DNA of 64,000 nt from Hippasteria phrygiana (GCA_037893225.1 JAZGUH010000722.1:124001-188000); one strand, 5' to 3'. Counted from the first letter of the stretch, positions 11,790-24,336 are shown. Made by a program: numbers and translations. Notes: generated by a model not told the origin, from the letters alone.

Positions 11790-14700
11790 ATGTTGGTCCA
11801 CTCGGGACGACCAGCTTATCACAAAATGTTTGTTTGAACTTTGCTCTTAACCAATGCCAGTACTGCGTATAGCGGCATTCTCTCTATCTGATTATATGGA
11901 AATGTTTGGCTTCATGCCATTAAATCTATTCATGGGACATGTATACATTGCAGTGATAACCGCCCAAAGATTGGCCTGTTCTAACCGTGTGGGCATCTTC
12001 GAGTTTTATTTACCTTATGAAATGGATCGATTATAGTTATTGAATAACGTACAGACGTTGGGACTGGAGAACCCGACAGAACTATATAGAAGAATCTTTC
12101 TCAAAGAAACTGTTTAGCCTTTGAGAAAATTCGAATGGGACTGAAACATTAGTCCCTCCTAGCTTTTATCAAATTCAGGTCAACCCCTTTGGAAAGCTGT
12201 TTAGTATCATGTTAATTTATTCAAGTATAACACTGTCTAAAATGGCATGGCACATGGGAAAACACTGGTTTGTAATTCTATTAAATATTACACTACGTTT
12301 TAATGTTGCGGTATTAATCAATATTGTTAGTGGCGGATCTAGAGGGGGGTTGTGGGGGTTGCAACCCCCCCCCCCCCCCCCCTCCCTTGGGCTGCTGAGC
12401 AGAATTGGTTTTCAGCCCAATATGAGCAAATTCTTCAGCAAAATTATTCAGCTTCAAATGGTGCCCGAGATGCCTTAGATTGCAGGAAAAAGCCCAGCTC
12501 TGGATTTCAAAATTGTCCGGGGTGCATTCCCTCGGACCCCTAGTGGAAACGTGCCTTTGGCACGTTCCACGTTTGGTGGGTGAATGGTACAACCCCTGAC
12601 CCCTCCCTAATTGAAAAGCTAGACCCACCCCTGATTATGGTATATTGGTGAAGATGCATTTTTCTTTTTCAACTTTATGAAAAACAAAATATCAATTTTG
12701 TTGGTAAATGCAGAGTTGTTCAGCAAAAATTAGAAGTGTTATAGCTAATCAGCGCAGCACGACATGGCCGCCACACCAAAGGGATCGACACAACAACAGG
12801 CTTGTGACACAGGTTCCCAAAACAAACAAAGAAACCAACTAACTTTTATTTAAAAACAAAACATAGCGATACAAGTTAGGTAGGCTCGAACCAGGTAGCA
12901 ACATAACAGAAGCAATAGGGATATATACATAAAAAAATCTTTGAGTTTGTGAAAAAGTATCGGGAAAGTAAGTCTGAGAAGCGTTAGATAAGGCTTATGC
13001 ATTTTAGTGACTATACAATAATTGTAACTGTCGAATCACACAAGTTAAATAAACGAATGGGCTGCTATGGATGACTGTATCATTTTTAGAGACAGAACTT
13101 TCTTTTATAATTACTGAAGTTGGGTTTTGCATATTTAAGTCTCCTTATATTGTTTAACCGTGAAAAATAAACAAGACTTCAAACGGAAAGTACAGGAAAT
13201 GAACAGCACAATGAAAATAATATTGTCCTCAGATCTAGAGATTTTAAACAGAAACAAATGAGAGAAAAAGAAAACTACGTCAGAATCGTTGCGTCATCAG
13301 CATCAGATTCTAATTGAGTTTCCGCTTTAAAACAAATCAGATATCCCAAAAAATACATTTAAAATTTGTTAAAACACTGTACTTTTGCCCCTCAATAACA
13401 CGTGAATTTTATGTAGATGCTGCCACTGTCTGGATGTTATAAACTATGCTAGAACACGCACCCCCCCCCCCCCCCCCATTCTAAATCATAGTATGTCTGA
13501 TGTTCACTGTGAATTGAGAGAAACCTTTAACCCACTGCTCTGCTAGATAAACACGGCAAACGTCAGGTTTTGAAAAACAATAAGGCACGGTCTTTTGTGT
13601 TCGTGTCAAAGATTAAGTAAACCTAAAGCAAATTGTCAATATTTTGATCCAACAGTTATGTTTATTAAATCGAACTATATTTGAAGAGGGCAGGCAATCT
13701 TTTATTTTATCAGTCATTTTTTTGCGAGTAAGGCCATGTACACATAGGCTGGGTTCCGGCGGTCTGTTCTTGACACGCGAAACTTGCTCTTGCAAAACCC
13801 CGATGGATAGGGGTGCACCACACACCAAATAGGCCAAAAATGGCTGCGCCAAGCTGATTAGCATAAATTGTAAACCCACAACCTCTTTTGAATAATACAT
13901 TTTGGGGGGTCATGCAATTGATAGATTGTGTAATTATGATCAGCTATCAAAACCTGGGGGCTCTGTGCTTCAACTTTTGTGCAGACTTGATACATTTTGG
14001 CTTTAAAATTGGTCCTATTTGGCTTGGCAAGTGGAGGGATACTGTATGAAAAACGGCAGCTAGCCGGTTTGGGGAAAAACACATTTTCAGGGGTGGTACT
14101 CTTAGGGGACAATTAGTAAAAGTTCCAAACGGCTACCTTACCAAAAATTGAAAATAATTTGACAGATTAAAGTCCCAACTATAATTTTCAGTAGTGCCAC
14201 AATAAATGAGAGACTCCTGGATAAGGATTTTTTCACTGTGAAGTTACTGGATTTTACACTAAGGTCAATGGGAGTATATTTAGTGTGGTGCACCCATAGG
14301 TGGTGTGCGATCCTCTTCCGAGTGCAATGTTCTCGGGTCGCGTTCCCGCCGTTCGAGCGCGAGAACGAGTCTTCGCGCGTCAAGAACAGACCGCCCGAAC
14401 CCAGCCATTGAAAGAAAATTGTGGATGATTTGAAGAGCGCCCCCGCGCAATAAAACTTCACCTCATCATGAAAAATGTATATAACTGCAGGTCAGGAAAA
14501 TGATTAACGTTCTGAGCGTATGCAACATTTTGCACGTGACTGGTTTGTGTTTGACATTCGAAGCTTATCTGTAGTCGTGAAGAGGAAAGTTATCAGTCCC
14601 AAATGCGATGTCAGTGCCTTTTTTAAAGAGCTTACTAGCAACAGGGTTTGCCAACTTGTGGCAAAGGCAATTTTAAAGAGAGAATGAACACAAAAGGCTA

Positions 14701-14965
14701 TTGGAATGATACAAACAACTTAAGAAGTTTCTTCAGGCTGAACTTATCATAGAGATCTGAAACAGCAGGGAAATTCACACTCATTAACCGTCGTAGCCGT
14801 CGAATTAATGCAGTAAAAGTACTTGCAAAAGTACTTGGAAATATTATATTACCAGTAAAATTTTGTTCAAGCGGCAAAAATAGGAAGATTTTTTTCCTAT
14901 GGACAATGATTGAACGATTTGCATTTCATAGCTTTAAGAAAAAGTTGTCAACAGATAGAAAATGT
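11790..14965. repeat. Segmental duplication, copy 1
   Basis: Blocks 11,840-12,500, 13,330-13,830 and 14,290-14,960 reappear in the same order and orientation at about 16,025-16,700, 16,736-17,450 and 17,453-17,965. Examples are ttgcagtgataaccgcccaa, gatgctgccactgtctggat and agcgcgagaacgag. This copy has extra insertions, including one near 12,330-12,640 with a C tract. No gene recognised. Confidence 0.8.
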
Positions 14966-15029
14966 GCATAGAAAATGTGCTACTGATGTTAACTTGATGT
15001 TTACGCACTCCTCCTACTACTAAAGTTCC

Positions 15030-15295
15030 TCCTGCCACCACCACCACCACCACCACCACCACCACCACCACCACCTCCACCTCCACCACCACCACCACCA
15101 CCACCACCACCACCACCACCACCACCACCACCACCACCACCACCACCTCCACCACCACCACCACCACCACCACCACCACCACCAAAACCACCACCACCAC
15201 CACCACCACCTCTACTTTTACTCCTCCTCCTCCTCCTGCACCACCGACACCACATCATCACCACCACCACCACCACAACCACCACCACCACACTT
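15030..15295. repeat. (CCA)n trinucleotide microsatellite
   Basis: About 260 bp of nearly pure cca/acc triplets with a few cct and aaa interruptions. Long Val or Gly frames on the other strand are artefacts of the repeat. Confidence 0.9.
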
Positions 15296-15994
15296 ATGAG
15301 GACTCAAGCTGTCCTCTTCCATTGCTCGCTTTGTACTTTTTCTCAACAAGTCCCATAAGGTTTGTACATGAACACCACCGAGGACTTTTTTATATGAATT
15401 TCAGGATCAAGTTAACAGAATTATCATTTTATAATCAACGGTGGGTATTTTGCTACAGCTGTACGGTAAATGTGAATAGCACCCTCAATTGCATCATGTC
15501 CGCTACACAGTGCCTCAACAATTGTGGTGATCAATTTCCTTATTTTTTCAGGCTGTTTTAACGCAATTTCTAATTATAAAAGCTTGGAAGTTGCGAGAGT
15601 TGTCAGTGAAAAATAGGTATTGATGTAAACGTCAAATCGATTTTAGTTGATTTAATCTTGGAAAAACTTGTTATTGAAATTTAGCAAAATTAATTCATAT
15701 CGTGAAATTGAAGATCAGCGCTATCACCTCTTTTACAGCTAAACGTACCATGACCTGTGTTAATGACTGTGACTCGTGAAGTGGTTAATGATTAGCCAAT
15801 GTGGAATTTCCAACCTTGCGCAAGATCTTCCTTAGTCGGAAAACACCGAATTTCAACAGAAAACCAAGGGAAGCAATCAAACGTTTAATTATAATAATGT
15901 AATTCGTAAGGAAATTCCTATGCAAAATTACTTTTATCCAAACGTATTTTATTCAATAGTCTCATTATATCCCCCGTTATGTTTAAAATATTGT

Positions 15995-17970
15995 TGGTGC
16001 TCACGGGACCAGCTAATATCACAAAATGTTTGAACTTTACTCTTAGGCAATGCCAGTACTGCCTGTAGCGGCATTCTCTCTATCTAATGTCTGCTTCATG
16101 CCATTAAATCTATTCATGGGACATTTATACATTGCAGTGATAACCACCCAAAGGTTGGTCTGTTCTTCGTGGGGGCATCTTCGGGTATTATTTACCCAAT
16201 GAAATGGGTCGATTAGACTAGTTATCGAATAACTTACAGACGTTGGGACTGGAGAACCCGACAGAACTAGCAGAATCTTTCTCAAAGAAATTGTTTAGCC
16301 TTTGAAACAAATTCGAATGGGACTGAAACATTAGTCCCTCCTAGCTTTTATTAAATTCAGGTCAACCCCTTTGGAAAGCTGTTTAGTATCACGTTAATTC
16401 ATTCATTCAAGTATTAAAATAGCACTGTCTAAAATGGCATGGCACATGGGAAAACACTGGTTTGTAATTCTATTAAATATTACACTACTTTTCAATGTTG
16501 TGGTATTGATAAATATTGTTAGTGGCGGATCTAGAGGGGGGTTGTGGGGGGTTGCAAACCCCCCCCCCCCCCCCCCCCTCCGCTTTTCAGCCCAATATGA
16601 ACAAATCCTTCTTTACAAACCACAACATTATTCAGCTTCAAACGGTGCCCGAGATACCTTAGATTGCAGGAAAAAGCCCGGCCCTGGATTTCAAAAAAAT
16701 GTCTACAATTTTGCATACATGTGAGTTTCCGCTTTAAAAAATCATATATCAAAATACATACATTTAAAATTGGTTAAAACATTGTACTTTTGCCCCTCAA
16801 TAACACGCGAACTTTATGTAGATGCTGCCACTGTCTGGATGTTATAAACTATGCTAGAATACCCCCCCCCCCCCATTCTATCACAGAGAAAACGCCGTTT
16901 GTAAGCAGGGCACATGAACACCCTGGGGTTGTTTAAAACCCCTTTGCCACCGGGTGGCGCCGGGGCACCAGGCCTGGTTATGCAGCAAAGCGAAACGGAA
17001 ACAAGCGGCTTGTGCAGCCAAGCATAACGTACACAATACCCCAAAATTGGATTGAAAATGCAGAAATTGACGTGTATAGACGTCACCCGGCCAGGTGGCA
17101 ATTTCAATCTGCACGTATTTGTGTCAACCGTACGCAAGGGGTTAAAATGTTTAAACAGCGTTTTCTCTGTGATAAATGGTATGTCTGAGAAACTTTGAAC
17201 CCACGTCAAACGTTGTCAGGTTTTGACAAACAAGGCACGGTATTTTGTGTCCGTGTCAAAGATCAAGTAAACCTAAAGCAAATTGTCAATATTTATGTTT
17301 AATCGAACAGCTAATTATATTTAAAGAGCGCAGGCAATCTCTTTATGTTGTCAGTCATTTTTTTGCGAGTAAGGCCATGCATGCACACATTTGCTGGGTT
17401 CAGGCGGTGTGTTCTTGACACGCGAAACTTGTTCTTGCAAAACCCCGATGGATAGGTGGTGTGCGATCCTGTTCCGAGTGCAATGTTCTTGGGTCGCGTT
17501 CCCGCCGTTCGAGCGCGAGAACGAGTTATCGCGTGTCAAGAACAGACCGCCCGAACCCAGCCATTGAAAAGAAAATGTGGATGATTTGAAGAGCGCCCCC
17601 GCGCAGTAAAACTTCACCTTATCATGAACAATTAATTCAACTGCAGGTCAGGAAAATTATTAACGTTCTGAGCATATGCAACATTTTGCACGTGACTGGT
17701 TTGTGTTTGACATTCGAAGCTTATACGTGGTCAAATTGAGATAGCTGAAGAGACATACAGACAACTGAAGAAGTTTCTTCAGGCTGAACTTATCATATAG
17801 AGATGGGAAACAGCAGGAAAATTAATACTCATTACCCTTCGTAGCCGTCGAATTGATGCAGTAAAGGTACTTGCAAAAGGACGATTTTTTTCTTATGGAC
17901 AATGATCGAACGATTTGCATTTCATAGCTTTAAAAAAAAGGTTGTCAACAGATAGAAAATGTGCATGTTT
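15995..17970. repeat. Segmental duplication, copy 2
   Basis: Direct copy of 11.8-15.0 kb, shorter because several inner insertions are absent and others differ. It has a different insert with the C tract at 16,861-16,874 and the GC-rich stretch to 17,190. Divergence is mostly indels and scattered substitutions. Confidence 0.8.
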
Positions 17971-18696
17971 TATAATTTTACAATCAAGAGGGGGCGCTAT
18001 GGATGTTGAATAGCTTGGCGCTGTTTACGCACTGGTCTCTATGTAAATTGAATGGTTCATTCGCCGTTGCGCACTGTACAAGCAACTGAAGCCGCCACCA
18101 TATTACCACTCCCAACGTATGATTTCGTTTAGGCATCAATACGGTGGCTAGGAAAGAGGATGGAAGGAGATGCATGTTTGCCAAACCTATTGCATTGGGA
18201 GTGATAACATGGCGGATGGCAGCTTCAACTCAAACGCACGATGCGCTATCCAGTTTACATACGTCCGCCCATCTCGTAGGTGAACTAAACCATGTCAAGA
18301 CGAAGTTGTCTTTGTTTTTTATCCGGTTTCAACGATCAATTATGAACGTTAATTGCTCCCTCAGATTGGTTGCATACAAAACATACATGGTCTTTTGTTG
18401 GGGCAGACTTCAGAGGTTTATCTCGAGGTCATCAAACCAGCCAGGCTACAGGGACTTGACTACATTATTTTGCTAAAGTCTGACTTGGGAACTCGTGAAA
18501 GATGAAAATGTTTGACCGCTGAGATAGGAGTAATTTTTAAAAATTGAATAAAGCTACAAAGTAAAACTGACCCTGTGGCACGGCGGCGAGGGGAAGACTT
18601 AAATGTAGACCCAATCATAAATGTAGCACGAACCAAAATGCCGCCCCGACCCTGCACCAAAATGTAGCTCCAACCCCAAATGTAGCACCAACCACA

Positions 18697-19577
18697 TAGG
18701 CGTAGCAAGGTCATTTTTTATTGGGGGGGGGGGGGGGGGGGGGGCGGGGTAGACGTGAAAAAGGGCACTCGGGGGCACTAACATTTTTAGGGCACAGCAT
18801 AGGCGTAGCCAGCGGGGTGGGGGGGGGGGAATTTCCCCCCCCCCAAAAAAAAATTCTGAGTGCCCTTTTTTTAACCCAAAAACTTCCCACCGTACCAAAA
18901 CCCTGCCCTCTATCTACGACTTACCTGTTGGTTTTTAATGTCGCAAGCTAGTTTGGTAAGTCCAATAACTTAATTTCCTTCATGCTGCTGGCCCTAGTGT
19001 GCCCTCACTGAAAATTATAGTGCCCCCTGTTCCCCCACTGAAAAATGTTAGTGCACCCTGTGCCCTAAAAATGTTAGTGCTTCCTGTGCCCCCGATATAT
19101 CGAGTGCCTCTATTCACGTCTATAGCCCCCCCCCCCCCCACCCCCCAAATAAAAATGACATTTCTACGCCTATGCACAGGGGGCACTCATAATTTCAGTG
19201 GGGGAACAGGGGGAACTAAACAAATTTCAGAGGGGGCATAGGGGGCATTATAATTTCTAGTGAGGGCACACTAGGGCCAGCAGCATGAAGGACATTATTT
19301 TAATGTTGCGTCGATTGTGTACTTACGGGCCCGTTCCGTTAAGAGAACACAATCCACTTTGAAGTTATTGGACTTACCAAACTAGCTTGCGACATTAAAA
19401 ACACCAACAGGTATGTCGTAGATAGAGGGCAGTGTTACAAAATTTGTGGGAAATGTTTGGGTTAAAAAAAGCTAAAAAAACAAAGGCACTCTGAAAATAT
19501 TGGGGGGGGGGGGGGGGGGGGGGAGAGAAATACCCACCTTAACCCCCCCCCCCCCCTCCGCTGGCTACGCCTATGAA
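18697..19577. repeat. Large inverted repeat of cataggcgtag elements
   Basis: The arm from 18,800 rightwards (cataggcgtagccagcgg, gccctctatctacgac, gtcgcaagctagtttggtaa, ctgctggccctagtgtgccc) is repeated in inverted order from 19,577 leftwards, with the centre near 19,175. A second end type (cataggcgtagcaagg at 18,697; inverted at about 19,155-19,170) marks a further copy. Probably two head-to-head hAT-like MITEs. Confidence 0.7.
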
Positions 19578-19701
19578 CCATGTACCTTAATGTAGTCTGA
19601 ACTGCAAATCATCATAATAATTACCATTAGTTAGCTGTGTCTATTGTGTTACGACCCCTTTCATTGCTCTCTATCTAAATGTTTAATTTATATAGAAACC
19701 A

Positions 19702-19707
19702 TTTATT
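19702..19707 (-). terminator. Candidate poly(A) signal of the minus-strand kinase remnant
   Basis: A canonical AATAAA hexamer on the minus strand, about 255 nt after the stop codon at 19961. Position and strand fit a 3' UTR; there is no other evidence. Confidence 0.3.
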
Positions 19708-20759
19708 CCCATTACACAATAATATACTCTTACTCATTATATCTAACATATGCTATTTACTTGCCTAAGATACGACCTGAAATACCTGTATTAAAATAGT
19801 CAGCACATAAGTTAATTATTTGCATATCTCTTATATTTCCAAAACTTGGCAAATATTAAAAGGCCCAAAACAAATCTACTGTTGTGATTCGTAAAAGGTG
19901 ATGAAATCGTACCCCACACCATTCATTTTCTAATCATTCCTCCTCGCAGGTGGAGCGACTTCAATTATCATCAAACTCCGGCTGAATGACGCTAAGATTC
20001 TCATAACGTAATCCGCTTGGCGAAAAGTACGTCTGTGAGGGAGATATATAAATCACATTGTTTGTCAGTTGAGGTTTGTATTGATGGCAAATCGAAGAAA
20101 CAAACAGACGAACAAAATTACCAATATATAGACAATTAGACACAGCTCGGAGGGGCGATATAAATGGCGGGTCCTTTTCTGAAATGTCATGAACCCTTTT
20201 CGGTATAGACGAATCTGACCTCTTTATGTTTTCGGCCTGTACTTGTCTGAGAAAGACACCCATTGCTTGGGTGGGGACTTTTACATGTATACCAGTTGTG
20301 TAACCCCAAGCTCGGGTGACTAAATGCAATTATTGCTTGCACACATAGCTTGAAGTCATACTAGCGCGCGGTCAAATCACAGCATGCTGCACAAGTACGG
20401 AAGGCTCTATCTTCTCTATCATGACCGCATCCATCCTGCGTATTACTTTTTACTGTAATATTGATTATACTGAATACACTACTTTGATTTTAAAGATGAC
20501 TGTTATATTTACGCTTGTTTTTATAATTGTAAATTAATTTTTAATCTCATAAAAACAAATTCATCATCCGGGCTGCCATTGACAACTAATACTAAAGAAA
20601 TGTAATAGACCTCTAACAGAGCTTAAACTTACATGTTTGATCGAACAGTCAACCATGTCTCTGAAGATGGCAACCAGATCAGTGAAGGTTGGTCTGTTGT
20701 TCGGATCCTCGTCCCAGCACTCACGCATCAGGGCATAACTAGTACCAACAAGATATAAA

Positions 20760-20915
20760 CCAGGTCAGTGAATGTTGGTCTGTTGTTCGGATCCTCGTCA
20801 CGCATTCACGCATCAGGATATAGAAACAACATGATATAAACTAAGCCAGTGGAGGTCGGTGTCTTATTATTCGGATCCCTTTTTAGCCCTCACACTCCAG
20901 GCATGACAAGAAGCA
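20760..20915 (-). repeat. Reduplicated fragments of the kinase RPTF exon
   Basis: At 20,763-20,818 the sequence repeats part of the adjacent kinase exon (ggtctgttgttcggatcctc, cacgcat), with indels. A worse copy lies at 20,845-20,900 and a third fragment near 21,722-21,775 (aagccaggtcagtgaaggtt). They cannot be spliced in frame. Local tandem duplication and decay. Confidence 0.6.
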
Positions 20916-20997
20916 TGATTCATAAATGCCTCAGCGAGTTTCACTATCCCTATTGGTCGAGAGCCTGTCACGTGGGTGTGTTTAAACGGTTGTAATA

Positions 20998-21252
20998 AGG
21001 CCCTTTTCCAAACCTTGGCTTGGGCTTGGGCTTGGGCTTCGGCTTCGTCTCCAGCTATTCCCCAGTCCCACTGCCGATCTGAAGCCTTGAAAATATGTAA
21101 ATAAATAAACAGGCTCTGGCTCTTGGTTAAAACAAAATACTTTAATGTACATGTAGCAAAAACAGCGTCCCAGATCTTGCCAAATCTGGGGACATAAAAC
21201 TACGCAAAGCCGAAGCCCGAGCCCAAGCCAGGGTTTGGAAAAAGGCCTTAAA
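20998..21252. mobile_element. MITE with ggcttgggctt inverted ends
   Basis: The left end aaggcccttttccaaacctt, followed by ggcttgggcttgggc, is inverted at the right end (gcccaagccagggtttggaa, aaaggcctt). A partial relative is near 4820-4865. It lies in an intron of the kinase pseudogene. Confidence 0.6.
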
Positions 21253-23810
21253 CACGGCTGGAAGTTGTTTAAACAAGGCGCGGTTTAAAAAAAAAAAATT
21301 CCGGTGTCACACGCAATGTAGAGTCATACAAAATCTGGTCCATTTCATTGGTTGAACACTCGAGCGAACAGTCACTCCTAATAACGCAAGCGCAATACTA
21401 CCGATGCGTCCGTATTTAGAGTCCATAATTTCACACTACACCGGCACTGCTGCGTTCTGCACCACCTGGCGAGCGCGTCGCGCGCGCGTCAATTTTAAGA
21501 AAATATTTAGCACTACTCGCGCGTGGCACGAACCATTAAATAGCAGAAGGGGTGTTTTACAAACCAAGGTAAACAAAATTAAAAAAATCATTGGAAATTT
21601 AAATTTGTTGGTGGTTTTTGCTTAATTATACAAAAAGGCTCGGGTCATTATCAAGCGCCCAGGCCCCAAGGCGGTTTTAAACGTACTTTTAAAACCGGCC
21701 CAGCACATATTTATTCCCTTATTAATAAGCCAGGTCAGTGAAGGTTGGTATGTTTTTCCGATCATCACCTCGGAAGTTTACAGCTCACCTTTTGTCATCA
21801 CAGTTTCTCGGCTTGGGCATGCGATATCCTTTCTTCAGCTTCGAAGCAAGGAACTTGGTCTTGATGGATGGGTAGGGTGTTCCACCTTGAAAAGGTTCAT
21901 ACGTCATGAAAATAATAAAAGTGACCGACGATGGGTCATTTGGGAGACATTGTCCTAGACGCGTGCACAATTTTGTTTCAACTCTCATGAAGCCTAACCA
22001 CACTTCCACTTATCCTACCCCCACGAATTTTAGTACATTTATGTTTTGGACCATTCTCCATCGATACAACTCACTTTCGACAGTAAAATTCTGCCTATAA
22101 ATAGGAGCTGTGACAATAGGGAGACATTGAAATGTCTCCCCAATTCCACTTGTCTCCCTAAGGTATAAAGAATTACATTATAGTAATCACAAAAAAAGCG
22201 CAATGAAAATACTTTGGAACCATATGGAGTACTTAGCTTATACATTAATTTTCACACGAATATTGACACAAATTTAAGCTCTTGGACATGGGACTGACTG
22301 ATATATTCACACAATCTGATACTACTAACAAGAAAACATACATCATTGATTTAAACAAATACTTTATACTGATATCATTATTAAAACTCCATTCAAGCGT
22401 CATACTAACCTATTGTCATTATCTCCCACAGCAGAATCCCAAACGACCACCTTTATAAACAAACAAACGTGGGGAAAGAATTACAATATGGGATTATTTC
22501 TTTATTTGAATATGTTATTCTTTTTTTCTTTAATAATAGTAGTTTGACGACCTTGCTTGATGCAATTTATTTCGAAATTACACTGTATACTGCTATACTT
22601 ACACATCACTCTTGGTCGTATACGTTTGAAAGTTCATTGACTCAATAGCCAGCCAGCGGATGGGAACTCGTCTCTGTGTATTAATAAAACAAAAATCAAA
22701 AGCGAATTTGAATTGAGTTCAACCAACATTTTCGCTTTATCTGCGTAATCAATTAAAAAAGAAAATTTAACTATGAATAATCCAATGTTGGCAAAACATC
22801 TTCAACACTCTGTAGTTGACAAGTACCTTTGATGTTTGAATATAGACGTCCTCCCCTCGAAAGGGAAACATTTCTGCAACAAATTATGCAGGCAAAGGCA
22901 GTTTATGCATATATGCCGGAGTGTGTGCACTAGTGTGTGCATAGGACAAAGGGCGCCACCCGTACGTCCAACCGAGAAAGAAGAACAACGTGCCCGCTCA
23001 AATATTTAGATTTCACTGCATAAATTAGAAATATACTTCACTTTCGTTTGATACGGAGGACATCATGTTGCTTATTCTTTGGATGATATTTGTTTCGTGG
23101 AGTTCAATTTCGTTAGACATTTCAAACAGGTCATAATTATATGTGGCAATGTATAAACATTAGAAATAAACATTCGTCTTTCAATTTAATTGAAGTACGA
23201 AATCATCATTGGTCATTCAGTTCGGCACAACATGCTTCAGTTCGCTTAATCCGGTTTCTGCCTTTGATTCTTACTGTCACTTTGCCTTTTCAAAATAATC
23301 AAATCAAATGGACGAAAAGTAAGAAAAATAAATCATGAAAACAAGACATCTTAAGCTATTTGTTTTTTTCACTTTAAATTGTCATTTATTTTGTTTGACA
23401 CTTTCCATTCATCATTTCTTATATTCCTTCGTACCTATATCAACTTCGCAAAATTCTTAAAATTGCAATAATGTATCGTCTTGAAATAAAATATGTTATC
23501 ATTGTCTCAGTTCTCTGCGATTGTTCACCCACAACGATGCAAGCCATGCATTTTAATTGCCATGCCAAAATGTCGGAAATGCTAAGGAATGGTATTAAAT
23601 CAGTTGACCATGTTCTTTGCCAAATGCTTGGGCAAATTTAAATGCTCTTCGTTTGTGTAATTCGAATTTGTAGAGCGAACATTGATAGTTAAGTGCTGTA
23701 TTTTCTGGATCGCGTGCTCGATAAACAAATTGTAAGCCGCATTTACTTTGCTGAATGATAATCTCAAGAAGTAAGAAGTTTTAGATAAACCGTTGCGATC
23801 ATCGAGAAGT

Positions 23811-24080
23811 GTTCGAACCGTCGAAGCCTGTTGTTATTTAGATGCGACGGTTGACCCCGTGTATACAGGCTTTCTTCAGAGTGAGTGTTTGAACCGTCGA
23901 GGCATGTTGTTGTTTAGATGCGACGGTTGACCCCGTACAAGCTTTCTTCAGAGTGAGTGTTCGAACCGTCGAGGCCTGTTGTTATTTAGATGCGACGGTT
24001 GACCCCGTTCAGCCTTTCTTGAGATAAAGGTTCGAACCGTCTAGGCCTGTTATTTAAATGTGACGGTTGACCCCGTAATC
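23811..24080. repeat. Four tandem copies of a hairpin-forming ~71-bp unit
   Basis: Each unit carries gaaccgtcgaggcctgttgt, then gatgcgacggttgaccccgt. aaccgtcg and cgacggtt can pair with a loop of about 20 nt. Units start near 23,812, 23,888, 23,959 and 24,030. The stem halves are kept better than the spacers. Confidence 0.7.
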
Positions 24081-24189
24081 AAAACGCATTTCACTTAAAT
24101 TTATTGTTGTTTGTGCTTTTATAGCACTTTTGTGTATTTTATCCCACTTTGTGTCTTGTAAGTATGGGCTGCTTTTTTCACCTTAATTT

Positions 24190-24336
24190 ACTACATTTAT
24201 CCATTTGTGGTGAAAACTGCAACTACCCAAACTTTGGGTAAGCCTATCTGAACAAACTCTCGTCCGATTATGTTCAGATAGACTTACCCAAATTTTGGTT
24301 AGTTGCAGTTTTCACACATAATTGGATAAATTTAAC
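24190..24336. mobile_element. Palindromic MITE, ~60-bp arms
   Basis: The arms read ttatccatttgtggtgaaaa...ggtaagcctatctgaaca and the inverted tgttcagatagacttaccca...ttggataaa, around a loop of about 16 bp. Confidence 0.65.

Larger units (their letters stand above)
19961..22880 (-). pseudogene. Tie-like tyrosine kinase, 3' half only (decayed paralog)
   Basis: Five minus-strand exons read well: 22673-22603 (71 nt), 22450-22410 (41), 21885-21789 (97), 20738-20633 (106) and 20032-19961 (72, with stop). They encode RRVPIRWLAIES...KSDV, WSFGILLWEI, GGTPYPS...[30 protein letters not shown] and the tail NLSVIQPEFDDN. Lengths and phases equal those of the intact plus-strand gene at 46,871-49,745. The preceding exon survives only as a remnant near 22,880-22,827. 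It keeps RGEDVYIQTSK before a gta donor, but DFGLSR is replaced by a shorter stretch that loses the DFG Gly, and the frame upstream contains a stop. No catalytic-loop, N-lobe or extracellular exon was found between 22.9 and 32 kb. I call it a 5'-truncated pseudogene. A short C-lobe protein from a new promoter, or a distant missing 5' end, cannot be excluded. Confidence 0.8.

Noticed and set aside
14934..15291. Long poly-Val and poly-Gly open frames
   Set aside because: Pure products of the CCA microsatellite read on the minus strand; no real codon structure.
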